Assembly: GCA_965279655.1 (NCBI GenBank)
Contig: OZ257255.1
Coordinates: 4,774,001 to 4,838,000 of the forward strand
Source of the DNA: SCTM01 sp965279655
GTDB taxonomy: Bacteria > Pseudomonadota > Alphaproteobacteria > Rhodospirillales > Rhodospirillaceae
Reading direction: 5' to 3'
Length of the DNA stretch: 64,000 nucleotides
Positions 32,309 through 41,809 of the stretch are shown piece by piece (positions within the stretch are counted from its first letter, which is position 1; every line of letters starts with the position of its first letter). The notes beneath the pieces are model-generated. The model saw only the letters and a list, made by a program, of their open reading frames with translations. It was not told the DNA's origin and searched no databases. The position numbers were made by a program, and so were the translations under genes.

Positions 32309-34420
32309 CTAGGGTTGGGACGTCGAAATAGGCGAAACCGCAGCCACAGGTTCTACCGGAGGCATGGGCTTCAAGGGCTTTGGCGGCAACTGGGCCCAAT
32401 CCCCCATCTGACTGCGGAAGGCATCGCGTACCTGCCGCGACGTTTCCGGGCTATCGATTATGTAGGGCGTCAGCAGTACGATGAGTTCAGTACGATCCAC
32501 GGACTTCGCCCGGTTGTTGAACAACAGGCCCAGGCCCGGAATATCCTTGAGGAACGGCACCCCGCTAGTGTCATCGCTGTAATTTTGCGTGATTAAACCG
32601 CCCAGGAGCACGGTTTCGCCGTCATCGAGCGAAAGGGTTGTATTGATCTGGCGCTGGAGAATCGTGGGGCTTGAGATGCTCGACGTGCCGTTCGGCTGCG
32701 CCTGACTGACTTCCTGCGTCAGGGTGATTTCGACGCGTCGGCTCGAATTGATCGTGGGATTTATCGTCAAGATCACGCCGGTATTTCGGTATTGCACCGA
32801 TTGCAGCAGGTTCGACGTGCCGCCGGTGGTGCCGGGTGACTGCTGCTGTTCGGTGATGATCGGCACCTGCGTGCCGACGTTGATGCTGGCGGACTTGCCG
32901 CTGTTCGTGACCAGCCGCGGGCTCGACAAAATCTGCACCTTCTTGTCGTGGGCCAACGCGTTGAGCTTGAGATTCAGGTCGCCCATGTTCCGGATCAAGG
33001 TCGTCGTCAACCCGCCGGAACTGACGGTCACCGCCGAAGAATTCGCGCCGGACGCAGCATCGTTGAAGCCCAGTGATGTCCCGATGTTCATCTCTTTGCC
33101 GAGCGTCACCTCCGCCACCGTCGCTTCGATCAGGACGGCGAGCGGCGCTTTGTCCATCTGGGCCAAGAGAGTGCGGAACTGGGCGTATTCTTCCGCGCTG
33201 CCTTGAAATATGAGGGCGTTATGACTCTCGTCGACGGTGACGCGTTGACGCGTCCCGATGCTTCCGCCGCCGCCTTTCTGGTCCTGTGCTCCGGCGGGGG
33301 CGGTTGAGCCGCCCTCCAAGATATTCTTAATGACTTCGAGGACGTCCTTGGCCTTGGCGTTATAAACTTGATGATAGAAAACCTGCATCGTGCCGACGGT
33401 TTGGCTGGGCTGATCGAGATCGGTGGCCCATTGCAACAGATGCTGCAACGCCTCCTGGCTCGTTCCAAAGGCGATGATCGTGTTCAACGCCTCGACCGGG
33501 ACGAGTTTGATCGCGAACGGCTGCAGCGGACCGATGCCGATGCTGTAGCCTTCTGCTCCCAAAACGTCGACGAGTTGGGCGGCCAGTCGGCCGGCGCTCC
33601 AGAATGCCGGATTGATCTTGATGCCCTGGTAGCCCGCCATGAAGGGCTGATCCAATGTCTGGATGGTGTCGATCGCGGCGGCGATATCCTCGGCGTTTCC
33701 CAAGAGCAGCACGCCGTTGGAGTTCGGAACCGACGTCGGACGCACGCGATCCTGGAAGGCCATCGAGATCCAGGTCATCATGTTGTTGGCGTTCACCGTA
33801 TTGATCGGCGTGTAGTAAAACACCGGGCGCAGATCGCCCGGGGCGCCGCCCACGGATCGCGAGCGGACAATGCGCGGCGACTGGGGCTTCTGGGCCGCGG
33901 CCTCAATAATCCTGAAGACGTTGTTCGAGTAGACGACGTTAATCCCGTAGTTCTGCAGAACTTCCACAACCAATCGATAGAATTGGTTCGGCGGCAGCGC
34001 CTCCGGATTGCGCAGCGTCACGCTCACGTCACGCTGCATAACTTTACTGTCGATCTCGAACGGAACCTTGAGGAGGTCGCCAAAGACGGTGTTGATCACC
34101 GCGGCCAGCCGGACGTTTTCGAAATTCACGCTGATCGGCTCGCCCTGAAGGGTAGGGACAGGCGACGCCTGGATGGGGTTGGTCGTGCTTTTCAGCGACG
34201 GCACCTGCACAGTAGCGGTCGACGACAGGCGATCCGGAGCATCCGATGTCTTCTTGATGAGTTCGATGCTCGTCTCGTCCTTCTTGACGAGTCGGGTGGA
34301 CGGAAAGATCGATTCCTGGGGAGGGGCGATACACGACGCCAACACGAGCGTCAGTCCAAGCGCCAAAGTGCAGGGAATTCCGAAGCCCGGCGAGGCGCGG
34401 CGAATGATTTGAAGGCTCAT
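32309..34420 (-). CDS. gspD: Type II secretion secretin GspD
   Basis: The outer-membrane channel of the type II system. The 703-residue protein has a lipoprotein signal with lipobox LASC (Cys30), N-terminal N-domains (about 90-410, including ISVNFENVRLAAVINTVFGDLL), and a C-terminal secretin domain with VPIITEQQQ, the VGVILTINP-type strand (NTGVILTINPTINSS) and GETVLLGGLI, then VPFLKDIPGLGLLF. The lipid anchor means it may reach the outer membrane without a separate pilotin. It follows the GspC-like gene by ten bases. Confidence 0.95.
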   Translation of the reverse strand: MSLQIIRRASPGFGIPCTLALGLTLVLASCIAPPQESIFPSTRLVKKDETSIELIKKTSDAPDRLSSTATVQVPSLKSTTNPIQASPVPTLQGEPISVNFENVRLAAVINTVFGDLLKVPFEIDSKVMQRDVSVTLRNPEALPPNQFYRLVVEVLQNYGINVVYSNNVFRIIEAAAQKPQSPRIVRSRSVGGAPGDLRPVFYYTPINTVNANNMMTWISMAFQDRVRPTSVPNSNGVLLLGNAEDIAAAIDTIQTLDQPFMAGYQGIKINPAFWSAGRLAAQLVDVLGAEGYSIGIGPLQPFAIKLVPVEALNTIIAFGTSQEALQHLLQWATDLDQPSQTVGTMQVFYHQVYNAKAKDVLEVIKNILEGGSTAPAGAQDQKGGGGSIGTRQRVTVDESHNALIFQGSAEEYAQFRTLLAQMDKAPLAVLIEATVAEVTLGKEMNIGTSLGFNDAASGANSSAVTVSSGGLTTTLIRNMGDLNLKLNALAHDKKVQILSSPRLVTNSGKSASINVGTQVPIITEQQQSPGTTGGTSNLLQSVQYRNTGVILTINPTINSSRRVEITLTQEVSQAQPNGTSSISSPTILQRQINTTLSLDDGETVLLGGLITQNYSDDTSGVPFLKDIPGLGLLFNNRAKSVDRTELIVLLTPYIIDSPETSRQVRDAFRSQMGDWAQLPPKPLKPMPPVEPVAAVSPISTSQP

Positions 34421-34430
34421 AATGGGAATC

Positions 34431-35006
34431 TCACTTGGCGGGGGGCTTGCTGTCGGCAGGCGGGGTTAGGACAGTCGACGGACTGACGTCGAAGAGCTTA
34501 ATGGTGCGATTTGCACCGTTGTCGGCCACAACGATCTCGCCTGGGCCGACCGATTCGATACGGGCGCCGCTGGGCAGAACGTCGCCGGCGCCAAAGCGCT
34601 GCGTCTTAGTGGCGTCGACCTCGATCACCGCAACCCGGCGCGAGCCGGTGGTGACGGTGCCGACGAAGCGCCATTGCGGCACGATCTTTACCGGTGCGGC
34701 GACTTCCACCTTGGCGCCGGGCGATTCTCCCCAGAGGCTCGCGTTCATCATTTCATCGCGCAAGGGGCCGGCTTGATACGGCTGCCATTGAACGAGGCCC
34801 CAGCGGTCTTGCGTCAGGTTTGCCGGCAGCGGGGCGAAAATCGTCGCCATCGCCGTGGCCAACCCGAGCCCGCAAACGATCCCCAAGCCGATGATGTGCG
34901 GGAAGAACGGCTTGAGCGCCGGCCGCCAGGCATTGATGCGAGCACCGAACGCGCCGAGCGTCGGGAGGACGCGCTTGATCATCGTGGGCTCCGCAGCGAC
35001 ATTCAT
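34431..35006 (-). CDS. gspC: GspC-like inner-membrane linker protein
   Basis: A 191-residue protein with one membrane helix (about residues 37-58) and a periplasmic homology-region-like domain: PQWRFVGTVTTGSRRVAVIEVD, then RFGAGDVLPSGARIESVGPGEIVV. This matches the GspC HR domain that touches the secretin. No PDZ domain follows, so it is a short form. The name rests on the domain pattern plus its place between gspM and gspD. It overlaps gspM by four bases. Confidence 0.75.
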   Translation of the reverse strand: MNVAAEPTMIKRVLPTLGAFGARINAWRPALKPFFPHIIGLGIVCGLGLATAMATIFAPLPANLTQDRWGLVQWQPYQAGPLRDEMMNASLWGESPGAKVEVAAPVKIVPQWRFVGTVTTGSRRVAVIEVDATKTQRFGAGDVLPSGARIESVGPGEIVVADNGANRTIKLFDVSPSTVLTPPADSKPPAK

Positions 35007-35647
35007 CGCCCCTTGTCCCGCGCCGGATAGAAGGTCGAGACATCGATCTCAGTGCGCGGATTGCGCCCGGCGCGCACGATCAGACGATCTACCACCATCG
35101 CGCGCTCGCTCTCGGCGATGTCGTCCAGGAAGCCAATCAAGCTCGCTTGATTGAAGGGCATCATGATTTTCGCGGTCATCCGCTCCACGTTCGCCAACGG
35201 ATCCTGCGATTGCTGGTCATTCGTCGTCGGGGTCACGGCCACGCGGCGTACCGAAATGGATTGGGGCTCGGCTTTATATCGGGTCAGCCGATCGCGAAGC
35301 CAGCGCTCAAATCCTGCTTCCGCCAGGCCAGGCGTGTTGGCCAACCAAAGCCGCTCTTCGAGGGTGAGCTTCAATGCCTGGCTTTGGGCGCGCCTTTCAG
35401 CCCACGATCCGGTTTCCACCTGGGTTTTCAGGCGCTCGTAAGCAATCTGCGCCGTGCGGTATTCCCGCTTCGTCCGGTCCGCTGCGTTGGCGACGGCCAC
35501 AGTGATCGAGAGCACCAAGATCAGGCCGATTCCGCCCACCAGGAACTTGGCGCGGTCCGAGCGAGCCAGCTCCGCGCCGACGCGTTCCTCGAACTCATGG
35601 CGCAGCTGGTCGAACAGGCGCCGGAAGGATGCGATCAATTCGTTCAT
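35003..35647 (-). CDS. gspM: GspM-like assembly platform protein
   Basis: A 214-residue bitopic protein: a short cytoplasmic N-terminus, one membrane helix (about 35-55), a coiled-coil-like stretch (residues 58-105) and a small ferredoxin-like periplasmic domain (LIGFLDDIAESERAMVVDRLIVRAG). This is the GspM/PilO layout. Sequence similarity in this family is low, so the call depends on topology and on the overlap with gspL and gspC. Confidence 0.75.
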   Translation of the reverse strand: MNELIASFRRLFDQLRHEFEERVGAELARSDRAKFLVGGIGLILVLSITVAVANAADRTKREYRTAQIAYERLKTQVETGSWAERRAQSQALKLTLEERLWLANTPGLAEAGFERWLRDRLTRYKAEPQSISVRRVAVTPTTNDQQSQDPLANVERMTAKIMMPFNQASLIGFLDDIAESERAMVVDRLIVRAGRNPRTEIDVSTFYPARDKGR

Positions 35648-36762
35648 GTCGCGGCCGCCGCATTGCGTTTCACGCGGGTCTTCATACGCAACTCGCGCTC
35701 CTGGTTGGTAAGCGTGCCGCTGACTTCCACGAACATGCCGCTACGCTCGAACATTTCGATGAAAGCGGACGCATCCAGGGAATCGGCTCCGCGCAGAATG
35801 AACTCGAGCGCTCCGTTGTCGTAGGTCCATTCAAGCAGCGACACCTTCTTGTCGGCAATCAATTTCATCGCTGTCGAGACGACCACAAACTGCGATGGGT
35901 AGGGTTCAAGTCCCAAATAGGCGTCGATGACGTCACGCTCCGCCAGGGCTGCCGCACGATCCGCGCGGACGGCCTGGCTGGACGCCGTCAACGCCGCTTG
36001 CGCACTTGCCTTGCTCGCGGCGGCAATGCCGGTGGCGACCCATTGGGTCATGTAGAACATCAGCGGGGCGAAGACGACGACGGCCAGGCCGGCCGCGATC
36101 TGCGGATTTTGCAGCATCGTCCAGGCGTTGGCGATGGGGTCGGGGGTATCGGACCACGGCAAATCGAGCATCGGCAGGGTGATCGGTGCCGGCACTTCCG
36201 TTGAGCCTGAGTCCGATGGCGCGCCGGCCGAACGCTTAAACAGCAGCCAGTCGCTTTCGGATGGCGGCTCCGCCCACCACCGCGTTGCGACCAGCAAGCC
36301 GTCGCGCCAGGCCTGTCCTTCATAGCCATCAACGGCTGTCACGAGCCTCAGGCCTTCGTCCCAGGCGGGTCGGAAGAAGGTCTCCGGCCATACGATGCAC
36401 CGCGCGGGCAGTTCGCCGTTCTCGGCAATCACGGCGTTGACGCGCGCCGCGTCCCAGGCATAGACCGACGCGCGATGCCCGACCCAGTATGCCGCGAACT
36501 TGGATTGTGCGAACGGCGCCCAGCGCCGTACCTGCAACGTGAGGGCCGACGTGCGCTTGTTCTCGGGTAGTGCCGGAGGAACTTCGAAAACGCCGTGACG
36601 GAGATAACGGCGGCTCAGGATCCAATTGGTCCGGCTAGTCGACCCGTCCAGCCGCTGAATCCCGTTGCTCCCGTAGATGCACCGTTTCGGGGGAAGGGAA
36701 AGTGACTTCAGGGTTGGCGCGATCAAGTTCATCGCGTTCTTGCGGAGGGATTCGAAACGCAT
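35644..36762 (-). CDS. gspL: GspL-like assembly platform protein
   Basis: A 372-residue protein with a cytoplasmic actin-like N-terminal part (RRYLRHGVFEVPPALPEN, then residues 70-200), a membrane helix at about 223-245 and a periplasmic ferredoxin-like domain with AMKLIADKKVSLLEWTYDNG. GspL links the ATPase GspE to the inner-membrane platform. The start at 36762 lies 128 bases inside gspK; a second ATG at 36732 lacks a ribosome-binding site, and no later Met fits. See the finding on this overlap. Confidence 0.78.
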   Translation of the reverse strand: MRFESLRKNAMNLIAPTLKSLSLPPKRCIYGSNGIQRLDGSTSRTNWILSRRYLRHGVFEVPPALPENKRTSALTLQVRRWAPFAQSKFAAYWVGHRASVYAWDAARVNAVIAENGELPARCIVWPETFFRPAWDEGLRLVTAVDGYEGQAWRDGLLVATRWWAEPPSESDWLLFKRSAGAPSDSGSTEVPAPITLPMLDLPWSDTPDPIANAWTMLQNPQIAAGLAVVVFAPLMFYMTQWVATGIAAASKASAQAALTASSQAVRADRAAALAERDVIDAYLGLEPYPSQFVVVSTAMKLIADKKVSLLEWTYDNGALEFILRGADSLDASAFIEMFERSGMFVEVSGTLTNQERELRMKTRVKRNAAAAT

Positions 36763-37750
36763 AGTCGACCTGCCAGGGTTGATGGCGGCTATAGGGAAGA
36801 ATTGAGAAAGAGAACCGAACGCGCTCTCCGGTCGAGCGGTCGGTGACGTTGACGATCATGCAGTTAGCCGGAAGAAATGCGAAGAAAAATGCCTCGTTCG
36901 GCGTCAGCACGTCGGAGGCTTGTGCGAATTCATACTGGTTTCGAAACGGCTTCTCGGCGCGCTTCCGCATGACTTCAGCCAGGTTTTCCTGCGTAAGGCC
37001 GATAACGTAGGCCATCATGACGGATTCCGGAGCAGTGTTGGGATTGAAGGCCCCGGCCGCGCATGCGGTAAACAGGGGGGTCTTCCGATCGGCCTCCCAA
37101 ATCTGCGGAATGGTATCCCAGTCCAGAATGCTCTGGGCCTCGAACGGCGTCAGCATTGGCGTGTTGGTGGGGCCAAGTCTCCCGAGACGCTCATAGGTGT
37201 CCCGCTCCGCACCCGATTGGTTCGAGAGGTTGTCGTCGTCGATCCAATCGGCGAGCGCGTCGATCAGCCGGTCGCGGTAGTTTCCCGGGACCTGGAACTC
37301 CGAGAAGAAACGCCGGAGGTATAGTCCCGTAATGGAGTTCAGATTGATCAGGCCGCGTGAATCCTGAATTTGGACGAGGAAATCGGGATTGCTTTCCAGA
37401 ACATACGGTCGATTGTCGAACGAGATCGCTTCGGAGCTGTCGTAGGTCGCCGACATCACCGAGGTGAAATCGAAGCGGTCCGGGCGCTTGAGCCCTTGGC
37501 CAACCTCGAGGCCCCGGTAGGTCAACGGGCGGGTTGCGAGCAGGTACACCAGTTCATTGCGGAGGTTCGCGACGGCAAGATCGGTCTCGGCGCGGTGTTG
37601 CAGCAGGCGCGAATTCTCGACCGCGGTCGAAACCCACGCATTGATGCCCGCGATCCCGAGACCGAGGATCGCGACGATCCATAAGGTCAGGGGAAGGATA
37701 AATCCTGCCTCGGAAGGCCGCGCGTGATGAAGCGAAACGCGTGTCGCCAT
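36635..37750 (-). CDS. gspK: Minor pseudopilin GspK
   Basis: The large tip pseudopilin. From the ATG at 37750 it is 371 residues, with a prepilin-like leader ending at EAGFILPLTLWIVAILGLG; the hydrophobic helix and lack of the usual Glu5 are typical of GspK. The large globular domain contains the GspK marks DSRGLINLNS, LADWIDDDN, LTPFEAQSILDW and the helix-hairpin-helix region FNPNTAPESVMMAY. It is the first gene of gspK-L-M-C-D. Divergent from it lies a GT41 gene, so gspK is separated from gspJ. Confidence 0.92.
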   Translation of the reverse strand: MATRVSLHHARPSEAGFILPLTLWIVAILGLGIAGINAWVSTAVENSRLLQHRAETDLAVANLRNELVYLLATRPLTYRGLEVGQGLKRPDRFDFTSVMSATYDSSEAISFDNRPYVLESNPDFLVQIQDSRGLINLNSITGLYLRRFFSEFQVPGNYRDRLIDALADWIDDDNLSNQSGAERDTYERLGRLGPTNTPMLTPFEAQSILDWDTIPQIWEADRKTPLFTACAAGAFNPNTAPESVMMAYVIGLTQENLAEVMRKRAEKPFRNQYEFAQASDVLTPNEAFFFAFLPANCMIVNVTDRSTGERVRFSFSILPYSRHQPWQVDYAFRIPPQERDELDRANPEVTFPSPETVHLREQRDSAAGRVD

Positions 37751-37911
37751 TGGGCTGATTCTGCCCCCACTCAGTCCCACAAATTCTTGCGTCGTCCGGC
37801 CGGCAGGTCGACGCTTGCCATTCTCCCGGACGCGCGCGCAATGTATATGAGCGTTCTTGCAAGGTGAGTTAATTCGTTGTCAGGCGTCGGCCATAAGTAC
37901 CTTATAACCTA

Positions 37912-39729
37912 TTGAAAACTATAAGTAAAATCGACAAGTCCGGCCCCAGCCCCGGGGCGCCTGATCTCGCCGCGGTCGGTGCGGCGCGCGCTCTCATTGG
38001 GCAAGCCCGCGTCGGCGAAGCGGCTGCTCTCCTGACCGAAGCCCTTAAGACGACACCCTCATCCGGGGCGATCCGGGCCACGCTCGGCGAAGCGCTCTGC
38101 CGGCTTGGACGCTACCGTGACGCGGTGGCCCACCTTCAGGAAGTGCTTGCCCAAGACCCGGGCCACGCGCCCAGTCACTTCTTTCTCGGCACCGCCTACC
38201 ACGTCACCGAGAATGCACAGCAGGCGTTCTCGCACCTCAAGCGCGCCATCAAGCTCTCCCCAAAAATGACCGACGCATACCGCATGCTGGCCTCGGTTCT
38301 GCAGGGTCAGAAGATGTTTCCCGATGCCGTCGCCGTGTTGGACTCGGCCCGGGCGAACGGCGCTGCCTCGGGGCAGACCGAAGCGCTGTGCTACTATCTT
38401 CGGCAGATGCTCGCCGACTGGTCGATGTTCGAGCAGAGCATCGGCTGGCTTCGCGCATTCAAGGTCGAGCAATATTCCGGTCTCGATCCCGCGATCGCGC
38501 ACACGGTGCCGGGGATATCACCGGAAGACCAACGCGAGATCGCGGCCACCTACGGACGCCGGTTTGGCGGCAAGGCGTTGCCGCCGCCAAATCCCATCGC
38601 CGATCCGACGCGAAAGATCAGGCTCGGTTATCTTTCGTCGGATTTCTACGATCATCCCGTCGGCCGTCACCTCCTTGGAATCCTGGAGAACCATGACCGG
38701 TCGCGGTTCGAACTGTTCGCGTATTCCCTAAGCCCCGACAAGGACGATGACACGACACGACGATTGCGTGCCGCGCCTGAGCGGTTCGCGGATTTGCGAT
38801 CTCTCACTGACGATCAAGCCGCCGAGTTGATCCGACGGGACGAAATTGAAATACTTATCGATCTTGGCGGCTATACGGAGGGCGCGCGTCCCGGTCTTCC
38901 CTCACGCCGCGCCGCGCCCGTGCAAACGCTATATCTCGGCATGGGTGGCACAACCGGACTTCCGCATCATGACTATCTGATCACCGATCGTGTGATCTCT
39001 CCGCCGCGCGCTCAACCGTACTATTCTGAAACCTTCGCATATCTTCCTGAAACCCTCTTCAACGCCGATCACGGGGCCACGTTTCCCGAGCGACGCGCGG
39101 ATCGTAGTGCCTGGGGCCTACCCAACGACGCCTTCGTTTTCGCGGCCTTCAACAACACCTGGAAATTGACCCCGGACGTATTCCGCGTCTGGATGGACAT
39201 CCTTCGCGCCGTACCGACTTCCGTCCTGTGGATGCGCAAGATCTATCCGACCTCGAGCCAACGCATGCAGAAGGAAGCGGCGGCGCAGGGAATCGATCCG
39301 CAACGCCTGATCTTCTGCATGACGGCGGATCGGGACGAGCACCTCACGCGGTTGGCCAGCGCGGACTTGTTCCTCGATACGCTCCCCTATGGCGCGGGAT
39401 CCACGGCCGCGGATGCGTTGTGGTCCGGGCTGCCCATCCTGACCTGCACGGGCGAAACCTATGTTTCAGGCATGTGCGCGAGCCAGGTGTTTGCGATGGG
39501 CACTCCGGAGCTTGTCGTGCCGAACATGGAGTCGTATCGGGCGCGCGCGATCGAAATGGCGACAGACCCCGGAATCTTGGCGGATGCGCGCGCGCGCATT
39601 GCGGCGAATCGATCGACCTCGGTTTTGTTCGATAGCCCGCGCTTCACACGGCAACTCGAGGGCGTGCTCACCGAGATGTCGCGGCGCCATCGCGCGGGAC
39701 TGCCGCACACCACGCCTATCGCTTCATGA
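37912..39729 (+). CDS. TPR-GT41 glycosyltransferase inside the type II secretion cluster
   Basis: A 605-residue protein: three to four tetratricopeptide repeats (about 20-130), a helical linker, and a GT41 catalytic domain (about 235-590). Family marks are RLGYLSSDFYDHPVGRHL, ILIDLGGYTEGARPGL, FNNTWKLTPDVFRVWMDIL and LFLDTLPYGAGSTAADALWSG. The start appears to be TTG at 37912 with a weak ribosome-binding site; the first ATG is far downstream. It is transcribed against the gsp genes and its end overlaps gspJ by 14 bases. It likely glycosylates a protein, possibly a pseudopilin or secreted protein (inference). Confidence 0.88.
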   Translation: MKTISKIDKSGPSPGAPDLAAVGAARALIGQARVGEAAALLTEALKTTPSSGAIRATLGEALCRLGRYRDAVAHLQEVLAQDPGHAPSHFFLGTAYHVTENAQQAFSHLKRAIKLSPKMTDAYRMLASVLQGQKMFPDAVAVLDSARANGAASGQTEALCYYLRQMLADWSMFEQSIGWLRAFKVEQYSGLDPAIAHTVPGISPEDQREIAATYGRRFGGKALPPPNPIADPTRKIRLGYLSSDFYDHPVGRHLLGILENHDRSRFELFAYSLSPDKDDDTTRRLRAAPERFADLRSLTDDQAAELIRRDEIEILIDLGGYTEGARPGLPSRRAAPVQTLYLGMGGTTGLPHHDYLITDRVISPPRAQPYYSETFAYLPETLFNADHGATFPERRADRSAWGLPNDAFVFAAFNNTWKLTPDVFRVWMDILRAVPTSVLWMRKIYPTSSQRMQKEAAAQGIDPQRLIFCMTADRDEHLTRLASADLFLDTLPYGAGSTAADALWSGLPILTCTGETYVSGMCASQVFAMGTPELVVPNMESYRARAIEMATDPGILADARARIAANRSTSVLFDSPRFTRQLEGVLTEMSRRHRAGLPHTTPIAS

Positions 39730-40351
39730 GATCCTCGACCCGCAAGTCGCCGCCCATGCCCGCATCCTCGTAGCGCGTGATTCGGTCGTGGGCCCCGCCG
39801 ACATAGGCGACGATGGCCGCGGGAAAGCCGGTGCCGATCTCTATGCGTACGGCCCAAGGGGTTTGGCTGGGCCGTTTGCCGCCTGCCGCTTGCGCGGGCG
39901 GCCACGCAGCGAGCCACGGACCTGAGCTATCCTTAAATGTGAATCGCCCGGTATTGCCGGGCCAACTCCCCAGTTTGAGCGGCTCTCGTCCTTTCTCCTT
40001 ATAGACCAGCGTCATTTGAGCGTCGTTCGCTGCGTACTCGAAATACAGGTCGAAGGGCACGAGTGCACCGGGACGGTTCTCGATCGCATGTGTCGTGAGG
40101 CCGTGGATTCGGTTTTCAGTCCCGACGAAGACGTCCGGCTTTTCAGGATAATCCGGAACCAACCCTTCCAGGGGCGAGAGGTAGAGGTTGCGCGTGACCG
40201 CCGTCTTCTCCAGGCCCGTGATCTTGTTCATGACACTCATGCGGATTTGAAGCACGAAGCCGAAAGCCTGCGTGAGGACGGCAGCAAGCATTCCGGTGAT
40301 GACAAGCACCACCAGGACTTCCAGAAGCGTGAATCCGCGTTTGTGCGTCAT
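39716..40351 (-). CDS. gspJ: Minor pseudopilin GspJ
   Basis: A 211-residue pseudopilin with the prepilin cleavage motif KRGFTLLEVLVVLVITG right at the start, then a C-terminal globular domain (MTLVYKEKGREPLKLG, TPWAVRIEIGTG). I use the ATG at 40351; the open frame upstream is not pseudopilin-like. It overlaps gspI by four bases and is the last gene of gspF-G-H-I-J. Confidence 0.9.
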   Translation of the reverse strand: MTHKRGFTLLEVLVVLVITGMLAAVLTQAFGFVLQIRMSVMNKITGLEKTAVTRNLYLSPLEGLVPDYPEKPDVFVGTENRIHGLTTHAIENRPGALVPFDLYFEYAANDAQMTLVYKEKGREPLKLGSWPGNTGRFTFKDSSGPWLAAWPPAQAAGGKRPSQTPWAVRIEIGTGFPAAIVAYVGGAHDRITRYEDAGMGGDLRVEDLMKR

Positions 40352-40776
40352 CCTGGAGCAGCGGTGTGTTGTCTGTAGCCTGCCTTGCGCATCTCGAACG
40401 AGAACCATGGATCGCGATCGGGACGGGCAAGCGTTACCGTCATTTTGTAGAAGCCGAAGGTGAATCCCGACAACGGACTTCCGAGCGAGATATCGCTCAT
40501 TTGGGGGATGGTCGCCTCCGTGATCCAGGAAACGGTCACGTCTTGATCCAACAAGAGTTGACCGCTGGGTTCGACGACGGGATTCACGGACTCAAGCATG
40601 GCGACGGCGGCCTGCTGGGCGAAGCTGCGTTCATTGGTCTCCGCGGCCGTGATAAGAGCTTGCGCCGTCGCGCTGACGAAGGAGAGCAAGGGGATGATCA
40701 CCGCAGCCATGATGACGAGCGCGACAATCGCCTCGAGCAGTGTGAACCCGGATGCTGGGTGCGCCGATCTTGTCAT
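40348..40776 (-). CDS. gspI: Minor pseudopilin GspI
   Basis: A 142-residue pseudopilin with the cleavage motif SGFTLLEAIVALVIMAAV at residues 9-26 and the small GspI-type domain (FAQQAAVAMLESVN, GFTFGFYKMTVTL). The ATG at 40776 overlaps gspH by four bases. The prepilin peptidase that would process this and its relatives is not in the window. Confidence 0.9.
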   Translation of the reverse strand: MTRSAHPASGFTLLEAIVALVIMAAVIIPLLSFVSATAQALITAAETNERSFAQQAAVAMLESVNPVVEPSGQLLLDQDVTVSWITEATIPQMSDISLGSPLSGFTFGFYKMTVTLARPDRDPWFSFEMRKAGYRQHTAAPG

Positions 40777-41276
40777 TCGGCCTCGAGCGCGCACGTTGGC
40801 GGTACGAGGCGGTAGGGGAAGGTCTGACGGCCGACATGGACGTCGATATGGCCACCGCGGCAGAAGCCTGAAGCGAAAAAGTAGATCGGCTCGTCGATCA
40901 CGACCTGCCATTCGGGCGGAATCTTAAGCTTCGGGACGACCGGCGCGACCGGCGGCAGCACCGCGGCCGTATCGAGATTTTGTTGCGCAGCAGATTGCAG
41001 GCGTCGATCAGCTTGTGTGGGTGCCGTAGCGGAAGACGTCGTTGGTACCAAGCCGTCGGCGTTAAAAGTGCCCTTCAGGATATAGTCCCGATTATCGCGA
41101 AAGGCCTCGTAGGAGAGATTGCCGAGGTTTTGTTCCAAGGTCTCCCGGTTCATCGCAAATTCCAGGCGGTCCTTCATCATCGGCAACTGGGGGCCGACAA
41201 TCGCCGACGTCATTCCGATGATGAACAGCACCGTGAGAATTTCGAGAAGTGTGAATCCGGATGAACGGGGCGACAT
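40773..41276 (-). CDS. gspH: Minor pseudopilin GspH
   Basis: A 167-residue pseudopilin: leader SSGFTLLEILTVLFIIGM, a long helix, and a C-terminal beta domain with a Pro/Ala-rich insert (AAVLPPVAPVVPKLKIPPEW). Order and length fit GspH. It lies 53 bases after gspG. Confidence 0.88.
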   Translation of the reverse strand: MSPRSSGFTLLEILTVLFIIGMTSAIVGPQLPMMKDRLEFAMNRETLEQNLGNLSYEAFRDNRDYILKGTFNADGLVPTTSSATAPTQADRRLQSAAQQNLDTAAVLPPVAPVVPKLKIPPEWQVVIDEPIYFFASGFCRGGHIDVHVGRQTFPYRLVPPTCALEAE

Positions 41277-41329
41277 TCTCGATCAGCGGTCCGATCCGCA
41301 ACGCGCGATAATGGTGAAGCGCTGGCGCG

Positions 41330-41809
41330 CTAGGGTGTTGGAGTGGCCTGTTGGGTCGTGCCGCGGGGCAGCATGCCGACATCGGCTTCCGTTCCTTCCC
41401 CACCGGCTTTTCCGTCGGCGCCAAAGCTGTAAAGCACGACGGCATTGCTGCCTTCGACCCCGTATTGATAGGGATTGCTCCACGGATCCGCAGGGACTCC
41501 TTCCGAGAGATACGGCCCCTGCCAACGCCCGGCGGCGCGCGGCTCTTTCGGCGCCGTCACGAGCATGTCGAGCCCCTCGTCCTTTGAAGGGTAGCGGCCG
41601 ATGTCGAGCCTCATGGTGTCGAGGGCGCTCTTGAGCAGTTTGACCTGCGTCTGCGCGGTGGTGACCTTTGACGTCTCCACACGGCCCATCAACTGAGGAC
41701 CGACCAAGCCTGCAATCAGGCCGATGATCACAAGGACCACCAGCATTTCAAGGAGGGTGAAGCCGCGGGCCGCCGCGGCGGGAAGTCGTCCGGTCAGGAT
41801 GCGTCGCAT
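41330..41809 (-). CDS. gspG: Major pseudopilin GspG
   Basis: A 159-residue major pseudopilin with the cleavage motif RGFTLLEMLVVLVIIGLIAG at residues 15-34. It also has the diagnostic GspG stretch TQVKLLKSALDTMRLDIGRYP and the calcium-site region DPWSNPYQYGVEG. The start at 41809 shares one base with the gspF stop (TAATG), so expression is coupled. Confidence 0.95.
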   Translation of the reverse strand: MRRILTGRLPAAAARGFTLLEMLVVLVIIGLIAGLVGPQLMGRVETSKVTTAQTQVKLLKSALDTMRLDIGRYPSKDEGLDMLVTAPKEPRAAGRWQGPYLSEGVPADPWSNPYQYGVEGSNAVVLYSFGADGKAGGEGTEADVGMLPRGTTQQATPTP

